20,051 nucleotides of DNA from Candidatus Paceibacterota bacterium (lineage in GTDB: Bacteria; Verrucomicrobiota; Verrucomicrobiia; Limisphaerales; UBA8199): positions 1 to 20,051 of the forward strand of contig DAOTCE010000052.1 of NCBI GenBank assembly GCA_035452965.1, in the 5' to 3' direction. The notes under the pieces were generated by a model. The model ran no database searches, had not been told where the DNA came from, and worked only from the letters and a program-made list of their open reading frames with translations. Made by a program: the position numbers and the translations under genes. Below, in pieces: positions 13,921-20,051 of the stretch; positions within the stretch are counted from its first letter, which is position 1, and every line of letters begins with the position of its first letter.

Positions 13921-15354
13921 ATGGATTACCAGGAACTCAGACAGCTTACCGCCTACCCAGCAGTCGACCTGCTCAGGAGTGACAACGCGGCCATGGTCCT
14001 CGGGTTCCTGTTCCGTGCATTCAAGGCACATCACCGAACGGTGCTTCCGGAAGGACAAATCCGCGCATTGCTGGAAACGTACCTAGAAGAACTACGAGAC
14101 GCCGAACCCGAACACTATACGATGGCGGCCGTTCAGTATCTCTCGATTTGGTGCGACAACGCCCACCAGTGGCTCCGGAAATACATGCTCGACGATTCCA
14201 CTGAGCCCCTTTTTGAGATGACTTCCGGGTCGGAAAAGGCCCTGCTGTGGATGGAGCAACTGGCCGCCACCACCGAGTTCGTTGGCACCGAAAGCCGGCT
14301 CGACAGTATCTTCAAAGGCCTTGATGACCTCCTGAAGAACACCACCACGGACCCGACCTCCCGCATAAAGCAACTCGAAGCGGAAACCACACAAATTCAA
14401 GACGAAATCGACCGCATCCGCACCACCGGAGTCGTCCCGACCTACACGCCGGTTCAAATCAACGAGCGGTTTGCCCAGCTCCTCTCAACCGCTCGCGAAC
14501 TCTTGGGCGATTTCCGGATGGTGGAAGACAACTTGAAGAGAATCGCCCAATCCATCGCGGAAGCCCATGCCAGGCCGGGCATCACCAAGGGAAACATCCT
14601 TGGCCAGATGCTCGACGCCGACGAGGCCCTGCGAAACTCCGAACAGGGCCAGTCCTTCTATGCCTTCTGGGCCCTGCTGCTCTCCACCCAACGCCAGCAG
14701 GAATTTCAGGACGCGCTCAAGAAGGTCATTGCCCTGAAAGACCTCAACGATAGGCTCAGGTCGAGCCCGCTACTCACCAACCTCGTCTCCCATCTCCTCA
14801 CCGAGGGGGAGAAGGTTTTGGACTCCGGCCAGCGCATGGCCACCAACCTCCGCCGCGTTTTGGATACCCGCCGTGCCGCCGACCGTGCCAAGGTGCAGGA
14901 GCTAATCCAGGACATACAAGCGCTGGCCATCCAACTCCGTCCCAATCCTCCGGAAGAGCCCGTGTTCGATGTCCTGGAGTTTGAGAATTTCTTCAACGCC
15001 ATCAGCCGGCCGCTTTGGCAAGCACCGCCCCAAATGACTGTCCTCGACCAAGTGAACGTGGCCGACGGCACCATCAGCAAGGAAGACCTTAAGGCGTTCT
15101 CCAATCTTCCGCACATCAGCCTGCACGAAATGCGGACGAACATTCGAGCGGTACTGGAAGACCACCAGACACAAACACTCGAGCAGGTTCTGGATCACTT
15201 CCCGCCCAAGTACGGCATGTTTGAAGTCCTCGGGTACCTGCTAGTGGCTCTGGCTGACCGGAAACACTACGTAGGCGAGGAAGACCAAGTCATCACCGTT
15301 GCTGCCCCAAAACCCACAAAATGGCGGGTTCCCCGTGTGCTATTCTGCCGATGA
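13921..15354 (+). CDS. jetA: Wadjet type I component JetA (DUF3375)
   Basis: A 477-residue DUF3375 protein. In Wadjet anti-plasmid complexes JetA is the kleisin-like subunit that, with JetB, links the JetC SMC-type ATPases; JetD then cleaves circular DNA. The N-terminus (LRQLTAYPAVDLLRSDNAAM, then VLGFLFRAFK) and the Y-L-E-x-LRD segment are characteristic of DUF3375. A coiled coil lies at about residues 140-170 (RIKQLEAETTQIQDEIDRIR) and the C-terminal winged-helix part contains PHISLHEMRTNIRAVL and GMFEVLGYLLVA. Length is normal and the frame is intact. ATG 13921 has no obvious ribosome-binding site. The stop overlaps the jetB start (ATGA). The partner jetC is broken and jetD is missing, so it has lost its role here. 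Confidence 0.88.
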   Translation: MDYQELRQLTAYPAVDLLRSDNAAMVLGFLFRAFKAHHRTVLPEGQIRALLETYLEELRDAEPEHYTMAAVQYLSIWCDNAHQWLRKYMLDDSTEPLFEMTSGSEKALLWMEQLAATTEFVGTESRLDSIFKGLDDLLKNTTTDPTSRIKQLEAETTQIQDEIDRIRTTGVVPTYTPVQINERFAQLLSTARELLGDFRMVEDNLKRIAQSIAEAHARPGITKGNILGQMLDADEALRNSEQGQSFYAFWALLLSTQRQQEFQDALKKVIALKDLNDRLRSSPLLTNLVSHLLTEGEKVLDSGQRMATNLRRVLDTRRAADRAKVQELIQDIQALAIQLRPNPPEEPVFDVLEFENFFNAISRPLWQAPPQMTVLDQVNVADGTISKEDLKAFSNLPHISLHEMRTNIRAVLEDHQTQTLEQVLDHFPPKYGMFEVLGYLLVALADRKHYVGEEDQVITVAAPKPTKWRVPRVLFCR

Positions 15355-15932
15355 ACACTGAATTTACACCCTTAGACTTCGTAAAGACGCGTCTTCTCAA
15401 AGAAGCGATCTACCGCAAAGACCAGGAGGATTGGGAGGTGCTCCGCACTAACCAAGACAAGGTAAATCACTTTTTCCACAGCCTGGGTCTCAGGCTCGTC
15501 ATGGATGAAGCTGAGGGCTTCGCCTTCCTCGATCAAATCCAGATCGAAGGGGTGGACCGCGTGCCCAAACTCACCCAGCGCCGACAGCTTAGCTACCAAG
15601 CTACCCTGCTCCTCGTGTGTCTCCGGGAGGAGTTCTGCCGCTTTGACACCGCAGCCCCGGATGCTACGCGTCTCATGAAAACCGTTGGGGAACTGCAGGA
15701 CCTCGTCTCCGCCTTCCTGAAGGAAAGCACAAACCAGGTCAGAGATATGAGCCGGATCTCCGCCGCAATCCAAAGGCTGACAGACCTCGGCTACCTCGAG
15801 AGAATCAGCGACGACCCGGAGACCTACGAAGCTAAACCGATCATCAAAGCTAAACTGGGCCCCGAGCAGCTCGAGGATATCAAACTTCGGCTCAGCAAGT
15901 ATGCAAACCTTAATTCCGATACAAGCGACTGA
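15351..15932 (+). CDS. jetB: Wadjet type I component JetB (DUF4194)
   Basis: A 193-residue DUF4194 protein, the MukE-like winged-helix (kite) subunit that binds JetA in the Wadjet complex. ATG 15351 overlaps the jetA stop by 4 bp; an in-frame ATG at 15321 lies inside jetA and is less likely. Typical family stretches are WEVLRTNQDKVNHFFHSLGL near the start, LVMDEAEGFAFLDQI, a two-strand segment with RRQLSYQATLLLVCLREEF, and the final SRISAAIQRLTDLGYLERIS winged helix with YEAKPIIKAKL. Length is normal and no lesion is seen. Its 3' end overlaps the jetC start by 32 bp, as is usual for this operon. Confidence 0.88.
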   Translation: MNTEFTPLDFVKTRLLKEAIYRKDQEDWEVLRTNQDKVNHFFHSLGLRLVMDEAEGFAFLDQIQIEGVDRVPKLTQRRQLSYQATLLLVCLREEFCRFDTAAPDATRLMKTVGELQDLVSAFLKESTNQVRDMSRISAAIQRLTDLGYLERISDDPETYEAKPIIKAKLGPEQLEDIKLRLSKYANLNSDTSD

Positions 15933-17049
15933 CGGCCAACCCACCCTGCCCGGATTCCGCCTGAAGCGCCTCGAGGTTCTCAACTGGGGCACCTTCCACG
16001 GAAAGATCGACCGCCTCATCGCGGACTGCCGCTGGACGCTCATCTCCGGCAGCAATGGAAGTGGCAAGTCCACTGCAGCCGACGCACTGCGAACGCTTCT
16101 CGTCCCGCCTTCCAAGCTTACCTACAACGATGCCTCCGTGGACCAGAAGCTTAGGAACACGAGAAAAGACCGCACCAAGAAGACCTACATCCGCGGGGCC
16201 TACGGTGCCTCCAGCCAAGAAGATTCCGCAACGGCGATCCTGCAGTTCCACCGATCCGAAGGCGAGCAGTCCAGCATATTGGCCGTATTCGCCAACGAAT
16301 ATACCGGCGCCGTCGTTACCTTGGCCCAAATCCTCTGGATGCAGAACGACGAGACTTATCAGCACTACCTCGTCGCGCGCCAGGAACGGACCATCAAGGA
16401 ACACCTCACAAACCTCGGCGAAGGCCGCCAGTTCAAACGGCAGCTCCAAACGCATGGCTTCGAGGTGTTCAACTCATTTTCCGCCTACGAAGTCAAATTC
16501 CGCAGCTACTTGGGCATCCCCGGTGCTAGCGCTCTCGAGGTTTTCAACCAGGTCATCGGCGTCAAGGAAGTCCATGATCTTAACACGTTTATCCGCAAGC
16601 ACCTCCTCGAGCCGACCAGGACGGGGGACTACATCCAAGCGCATCTCAAGCCTCATTTCACACAGCTCAGCGCTTGTTGGGAAGCCATCCAAAAGGCCGG
16701 CGCCCAACTGGAGCTGCTGAAACCGATTGTCGAGAACCACGCCAAGCTTATCGAGGCGGAGAAAGCCAAGGCAGAGCTCGAAGCTATTCAGGCGCTTCTT
16801 CGGCGTGCTTCTGTTCCTTCTCCTGCTGGAGGCGGATGGCTTCCTGTTTCTGGTGTTCCCGCCAGCGGCGCTCGGACTCGATGCGTTGCTTCTCCCACTC
16901 GATTTTTTGCTGCGCTCGAAGTTCCTGAGCGTCGAGGAAGTGTTTGCGGACCGCCCCCACGAGTTGAGCGAGCAATTCTTGCAATGGCAGTTTGTTGGTC
17001 TCGGACCACTTTTGAAGTTCTTCGCTGCTGTAGTGACGGGATTCTTTAA
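15901..17049 (+). pseudogene. jetC: Truncated Wadjet ATPase JetC (N-terminal part only)
   Basis: JetC is the SMC/MukB-like ATPase of Wadjet, normally about 1100 residues with two ATPase halves separated by long coiled coils. Here the N-terminal half-head is intact: FRLKRLEVLNWGTFHGKI, then Walker A GSNGSGKST (residues 50-58), VDQKLRNTRKDRTKKTYIRG and the helix LEVFNQVIGVKEVHDLNTFI. The coiled coil has just begun (KLIEAEKAKAELEAI) when homology ends near base 16797, about residue 298. The frame runs on to 17049 only by reading the opposite strand of another gene. Walker B, the signature motif and the C-terminal head are therefore missing, and no ATPase cycle is possible. It overlaps jetB by 32 bp. 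No jetD lies in the window. Confidence 0.85.
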
Positions 17050-17695
17050 TTGAAAAGGTGAGAAGCCCAGCGGGCTTGCCGGTCTGGCGAGGGTATTCAT
17101 AACTTGGCGGATAGGTTCGTGAGCCATCCGGGCGTATAACATCCTCGGCGATGCTGAGCTGGAGCCTGTCCTGGCCTTTCCTGAAATGACCGGGGTTGCA
17201 AGAGCTTTGCGATTTGCGCCAGTTGATCCCCAGTGGTTCCAGGCTGCCGAGTATCACGTGAAAGGCCTTCCCTACGCGTTCGGCCAGATTCTTGGAGACC
17301 ACTACTTCGGGAAGGTTTGGCTCCCTACGAAGCTCGGCCCGCTTGTATGAGTCGAGCCCGGCCTTGTTCAGCGCCGTGAGGAGTTCGGACGCCGTCTGAT
17401 GTAACGGAGTTAGTCGGGTTGGGAGAGGGAGAGACTTCGGCATCGGGTTCCGCGCCTCTTTGGCAGAGAGCTCTTCACTTGTTAGAGGCAGCGGACTCTT
17501 TGGCGGGGCCTGACCGGCTGCGACTTTGGCCCAGTAGCCAGGCGAGGGGTAGGGCACGTTCAGCTTATTGCATCGTTTGGCGATGGTTACGTCTGAGATT
17601 CCGAGCTCGCCGGCGAGTTTGCTGGCGGGAGTGGACCAGACTAGATCGTGGAGTTCCTGCCTCGAATAATCGGAAAGCTCGCGTTTCTTGCCCAT
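16784..17695 (-). pseudogene. HTH/coiled-coil protein of unknown function, C-terminus lost
   Basis: I recognise the family by its N-terminus but know no function for it. ATG 17695 (MGKKRELSDYSRQELHDLVW) is chosen because earlier in-frame codons look non-coding. Residues about 9-60 form a helix-turn-helix (STPASKLAGELGISDVTIAK), followed by the family hallmark YPSPGYWAKVAAGQAPP. A middle beta-rich region contains LQLSIAEDVIRPDGSRTYP and KPAGLLTFSIKES. From about residue 240 a long charged coiled coil runs (QQKIEWEKQRIESERRWREH). It ends abruptly at EQKHAEEAPE, where the DNA becomes the opposite strand of jetC. The expected C-terminal domain (ANLVKAAEDW ... FGGPYP) lies detached at 12886-13180. 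It faces a truncated paralogue across a 97-bp divergent gap. Confidence 0.7.
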
Positions 17696-17792
17696 TACAG
17701 AGGATGGTATTGAAAGTGACGAAGAACGGGAGGGAATTTTGGTGTGAGTTGTTTTTACTTGAGCGAGGGCGGCGGGGGAGCAACCTCGAGCG
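17696..17792. promoter_or_regulatory. Divergent intergenic region between two HTH paralogues
   Basis: These 97 bp separate the start of the HTH/coiled-coil gene (- strand, 17695) from a truncated paralogue (+ strand, 17793). It should hold divergent promoters. No clear -35/-10 or operator can be named by eye. Confidence 0.35.
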
Positions 17793-17878
17793 ATGATTCG
17801 GGAGCCAATCAGAGTCACACGTGAGGAGCTTCATCGATTGCTTTGGAGCAAGACGATGCGCAGGGTCGCTGAGGAGCT
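17793..17878 (+). pseudogene. N-terminal stub of a second HTH/coiled-coil family gene
   Basis: ATG 17793 starts MIREPIRVTREELHRLLWSK, then TMRRVAEEL. This matches the HTH start of the divergent neighbour (SDYSRQELHDLVWSTPASKLAGEL) residue for residue in pattern. The next residues should continue as an HTH (G-SDV-LAK), but at about 17878 the sequence becomes CQDCYARVP, which is the opposite strand of the ankyrin gene. So only about 29 codons survive. The junction shows a deletion or join that also removed the end of the ankyrin gene. Confidence 0.6.
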
Positions 17879-18552
17879 ATGTCAGGATTGTTATGCCAGA
17901 GTGCCTCGCGGGCGGCGGTTGTGCAGTTTTCGGGGTCGACCGGGAACAAGCCGGAGAGGTCGTTCGGGACCGGACGGAACGGGTCGGCGCCGGCCCAAGC
18001 GAGGAGGGCAGTCCAGCGGACCTGGTTGTGCTGGACCGCGTCGCAAAGCGCGAGGGCGGCTTGATCGTCCAGGGCGGAGAATTCGGCGCGGAACTGGCGG
18101 TAGAATCGGAGCAGAGGGCGGGCTTTGATCGTGCAAAGTGCTTCAGCGAAAACGTTGTCGCGGTTTGGGTCTGTGCCGGCGCGCAGGTGTCGTTCCATCG
18201 CGCCGAGGTCGAGATCCTTGCAGCAGGTTTGGAAGTCCAACTGTTTTGCCTGGGCGCCGTGGCTGACGAGGAGGTCGGCGATATCGTAGCGCTTGCGTGC
18301 GCGGGCGAGGTCGAGGGCATCGGCGAGCTCGGGCGGGGACCAGCCGCCGGCGCGAAGGAGTTCTTCGACCATGCTGTGGAAGCCGGTGCGGATGGCTTCC
18401 TGGAGGAGCGGGAGGGTCTTGCCGGGGCCTTCGGAGGTCCGAAGGCGTTTGCCGGCTTTGATCCAATCCTGGAGGGCAAAGAGCTGGCCCTTATGGATGA
18501 GGTCCAGAAGTTGTTTGAGGTCTTCGGGGAGCGCGCGGCGACTGGTGGGCAT
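17815..18552 (-). CDS. Ankyrin-repeat protein, 3' end replaced
   Basis: A 245-residue protein starting at ATG 18552 (MPTSRRALPEDLKQLLDLIH), preceded by AAGGGA. It belongs to a family of small ankyrin-like proteins of unknown role: LPEDLKQLLDLIHKGQLFAL, then PLLQEAIRTGFHSMVEELLR, LDLARARKRYDIADLLVSHG and WTALLAWAGADPFRP are degenerate ankyrin helices. Such proteins usually bind other proteins. The segment from about residue 225 to the stop (PQRPCASSCSKAIDEAPHV) is the antisense of the truncated HTH paralogue at 17793-17878 and does not belong to the family, so the last part of the gene is lost. It may still be expressed. It begins 29 bp after the AlbA_2 C-terminal fragment on the same strand, suggesting an old operon. 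Confidence 0.65.
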   Translation of the reverse strand: MPTSRRALPEDLKQLLDLIHKGQLFALQDWIKAGKRLRTSEGPGKTLPLLQEAIRTGFHSMVEELLRAGGWSPPELADALDLARARKRYDIADLLVSHGAQAKQLDFQTCCKDLDLGAMERHLRAGTDPNRDNVFAEALCTIKARPLLRFYRQFRAEFSALDDQAALALCDAVQHNQVRWTALLAWAGADPFRPVPNDLSGLFPVDPENCTTAAREALWHNNPDIAPQRPCASSCSKAIDEAPHV

Positions 18553-18581
18553 GAGGTGTCCCTTGATGCGGCTCCTCTGGC

Positions 18582-18998
18582 TTACGACTGTTTCGGTGGC
18601 CTCCTTCGGGCCGGTTTGGGGCGCGGGGCGTTTGGCAAGCACCCAGCTCGTGCCGGGGCCGGGTGAGCCGTTTGAGCCCTTTGTGAGCCCTTCGCCGGGG
18701 CTGAGCCCTTTGAGCCGTTTGTGAGCCCTTTGCGGGCGAGGACGTAGTAGGTTCCCTTGCCCGTGTGGCCGATCTTCTCCAGCACCCCCAGCGAACGCAG
18801 TTGTTCGAGGTCCCGAGATGCGGTGGGTTTGGAGACAGAAAGCAGTTTCTGGTAGTCGCTGTTGTCAATGCGGCCGTGGGTTTTGACGAAGGTTAGCGCC
18901 TGCTTCTGCCGCTCGTTGAGCTGCAGTTCGGCCATGACTCTTTCGGTTAACCAGTCGCGCCAGATGGTGGTGATGAATTCGCCGGGGCTTTGGGGTCC
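18582..18998 (-). pseudogene. C-terminal winged-helix fragment of an AlbA_2/Schlafen-type protein
   Basis: The - strand frame is open from just after a TGA at about 18999 and reads GPQSPGEFITTIWRDWLTER, VMAELQLNERQKQALTFVKT, then GRIDNSDYQKLLSVSKPTAS, RDLEQLRSLGVLEKIGHTGK and GTYYVLARKG. This is the typical last part of AlbA_2/HATPase_c_4 proteins: a WRDWL strand and a DeoR/MarR-like winged helix. An ATG at 18935 (MAELQLNERQ) could give a stand-alone winged-helix protein, but the coding homology starts about 18 codons earlier, which marks it as a fragment. The missing preceding segment is on the + strand at 13180-13363. The C-terminal tail beyond about 18730 comes from TGAGCC repeats. Confidence 0.7.
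18664..18729. repeat. Interrupted 28-bp duplication with six TGAGCC units
   Basis: Copy 1 (18664-18691) and copy 2 (18702-18729) differ only at two places, where CCG and CCC are swapped, with a 10-base spacer. Together they hold six TGAGCC units. It encodes the low-complexity C-terminal tail of the winged-helix fragment. Confidence 0.6.
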
Positions 18999-19768
18999 AC
19001 ATCACCTTTGCCCTCTCCCCGGGGCGGAGAGGGTGGGGAATCGAGCAGGCCCTCCAGGGTGTAGCTGCGGACCAGCTTGGGATGGAGCCTGGCGTAGGCG
19101 GACGTGAGCGAGACGATGTCCGCGCCGGCGGGTTTGCCGCCGATGAAGGCCAGGAGGCCGACCTGGTTGGCGACGGGCTTGAAGATTTCGTCGCACTTGC
19201 GGAGGTCCTCATCCCTGGCTTTATACACGTCGCTCATGGCGGAGGTCGGGGACATGCAGCAGGCTTTGAGCTGGAGTTCGGCGACTCCGTTCCAGACTTC
19301 GCCCTGGTCGGACTTGGGGGCGCCGCACGATTCGAGGGACTGGTGAACGGAGCGGGTCTTCTTGGAGCGGCTCTTGTAAGCCATGACGTGGCCGGATTCG
19401 GCAAATGCCTGGGAGGCGTAGGACCAGCGACCCTGCTCGGTGCAACTGACGGGGATCTTGGTCTCTGAGACTTCTTTGATGAGGATGGACGTATTCAGGA
19501 CGCGGTTCTGTTTGGCGCCGGCGAGCTCCTCGCCGTCGATGAGGAGGACGGGCTTGTTGGCGCGGTTGACGACCAGGAGGTCGGGAACCGAGCCGGCGGC
19601 GGAAACTTCAGTGATGGCGATGTCCCAGGTGGCGAGGGCTTCGCCGAGGGTGCGGTATTGGAATGTGCCGTCTGCCGGGGCGATGAGGGGCAGAATGGTG
19701 ATGTTTTTATAGGTCTGAGCTTCTCCGAACTGAACCGACTGCAACCGACTTTGAACCACGCTTTCCAT
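18947..19768 (-). CDS. ARPP-1 (DUF6569) protein, C-terminus lost
   Basis: A 273-residue frame starting at ATG 19768 with a good ribosome-binding site (AAAGGA, 6 bases upstream). Residues 1-243 are ARPP-1/DUF6569: ITILPLIAPADG near 23, TLGEALATWDIAITEV, the hallmark LLIDGEELAGAKQNRVLNTS (75-94) and PVSCTEQGRW (106-115), then SDVYKARDEDL and GKPAGADIVS. The family is named for association with ADP-ribosylglycohydrolase and rhodanese/phosphatase genes. Its biochemical role is, to my knowledge, unproven. After KLVRSYTLEGLLD the family ends and the frame reads a palindromic repeat (SPPSPPRGEGKG), then the antisense of the AlbA_2 fragment, to a stop at 18947. The missing C-terminal part lies at 13466-13750 (+). 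It probably does not fold fully. Confidence 0.7.
   Translation of the reverse strand: MESVVQSRLQSVQFGEAQTYKNITILPLIAPADGTFQYRTLGEALATWDIAITEVSAAGSVPDLLVVNRANKPVLLIDGEELAGAKQNRVLNTSILIKEVSETKIPVSCTEQGRWSYASQAFAESGHVMAYKSRSKKTRSVHQSLESCGAPKSDQGEVWNGVAELQLKACCMSPTSAMSDVYKARDEDLRKCDEIFKPVANQVGLLAFIGGKPAGADIVSLTSAYARLHPKLVRSYTLEGLLDSPPSPPRGEGKGDVDPKAPANSSPPSGATG
19011..19033. repeat. Palindromic CCCTCTCC...GGAGAGGG element, copy 2
   Basis: Perfect 8-bp stem (19011-19018 with 19026-19033). It is read in frame as SPPSPPRGEG in the ARPP-1 gene, exactly where its family homology stops and within about 20 bp of the start of the AlbA_2 fragment. It therefore marks a rearrangement breakpoint. Confidence 0.8.
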
Positions 19769-19828
19769 GTATTTCCTTTCTTTGGTGCGGGGCGGAACTC
19801 ACCCAGCATCCGACAATCTTACCATGTG

Positions 19829-19853
19829 GGGGGTGTCAAAGAATGACACCCCC
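19829..19853. repeat. Perfect 10-bp hairpin GGGGGTGTCA-AAGAA-TGACACCCCC
   Basis: A strong stem-loop about 60 bp upstream of the ARPP-1 start. There is no T-run, so it is more likely a dispersed palindromic repeat than a classical terminator, though it could end transcription of a gene entering from the right. Confidence 0.6.
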
Positions 19854-20051
19854 TATTAGAAAGTTGCGGAAATGTTAGAACCACGGATGGACACGGATAG
19901 ACACGGATTTACCCCTCACCCTTCCCTCTCCCCATCGGATGGGGAGAGGGTGAATTTCCTGGCGGCGTTACCCAGGGTGGCGTTCGTGCCTCACTTACCC
20001 TGATACCGTCTCCAAAGTTATTCACAGCCGAGCAGAGCTGGCCCCCAAAGC
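19854..20051. other. Right-hand intergenic end with dispersed repeats, no gene seen
   Basis: No coding region is recognisable. ACACGGAT units (CCACGGATGG, ACACGGATAG, ACACGGATTT) lie at 19881-19910, and a third CCCTCTCC-type palindrome lies at 19924-19950. Confidence 0.5.
19924..19950. repeat. Palindromic CCCTCTCCCC...GGGGAGAGGG element, copy 3
   Basis: Perfect 10-bp stem (19924-19933 with 19941-19950) and a 7-base loop ATCGGAT. This is the longest-stem copy and the only one outside a coding frame. It is flanked by CACCCTT and TGAA. Confidence 0.8.

Noticed and set aside
16798..17049. JetC residues about 300-382
   Set aside because: This part of the frame is the exact antisense of the HTH/coiled-coil gene's coiled coil and has no SMC-like composition. 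It is an accidental extension.
19829..19853. Rho-independent terminator
   Set aside because: The stem is strong but no T-run follows on either strand, and similar palindromes appear dispersed. It was listed as a hairpin repeat instead.

Overview
The window looks like accessory DNA from a Verrucomicrobiota-type genome, probably near Pedosphaerales/Limisphaerales. This is inferred from GC-rich coding sequence and from several repeat families that I associate with that group: CCCTCTCC...GGAGAGGG palindromes, AACATCGAAC-type and TTTCAGCA-type short tandems, AACCCCGAAGGGGTT hairpin elements and ACACGGAT repeats. Secreted fibronectin-III proteins of a style frequent in those genomes also fit. No rRNA, complete tRNA or housekeeping gene is present to confirm taxonomy.

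Layout. (1) 1-6333, + strand: a compact phage head/connector operon with a portal (DUF4055, cut by the window start), scaffold, major capsid, small head protein, FnIII-like protein, DnaT-like/connector protein, a secreted FnIII protein, a one-pass membrane protein and a TN-rich lipoprotein. The last four are joined by 4-bp stop/start overlaps. No tail, terminase or lysis enzyme is seen. (2) 6457-11288, - strand: a two-gene restriction module. It has a complete type IIG restriction-methylase (PD-(D/E)xK nuclease, N6-adenine methylase and TaqI-like specificity domain) and an unrecognised downstream partner with its own possible nuclease motif. (3) 11684-12864: the 3' end of a tRNA-Gly gene, then a complete tyrosine recombinase. 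This is the likely left edge of an integrated island running rightwards. (4) 12886-19768: a degraded defence island. It holds Wadjet type I jetA and jetB intact, jetC cut after about 298 codons and no jetD, together with pieces of four other families.

Main result. Region 4 is not random debris. An AlbA_2/Schlafen-type protein and an ARPP-1 (DUF6569) protein are each cut in two, with one half near 13.2-13.75 kb on the + strand and the other near 18.6-19.8 kb on the - strand. Inverting one segment (about 13.37-18.99 kb) would rejoin both in frame or nearly so. A third gene, an HTH/coiled-coil protein of unknown function, has its C-terminal end at 12.9-13.18 kb and its N-terminal part at 16.8-17.7 kb, flanking the Wadjet block. 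Its halves also fit together. Sampled base counts agree: the + strand is G-rich outside and C-rich inside about 13.18-16.80 kb. The simplest history is an island ARPP-1 - jetA - jetB - jetC(-jetD) - AlbA_2 - ankyrin on one strand, later broken by a deletion and two inversions (or a transposition with inversion). Repeat elements sit at the breakpoints of the larger inversion. A mis-assembly could give the same picture and must be excluded.

Functionally, the phage operon and the restriction pair look intact. The Wadjet locus is almost certainly dead as a plasmid-defence system unless JetC and JetD are supplied elsewhere.
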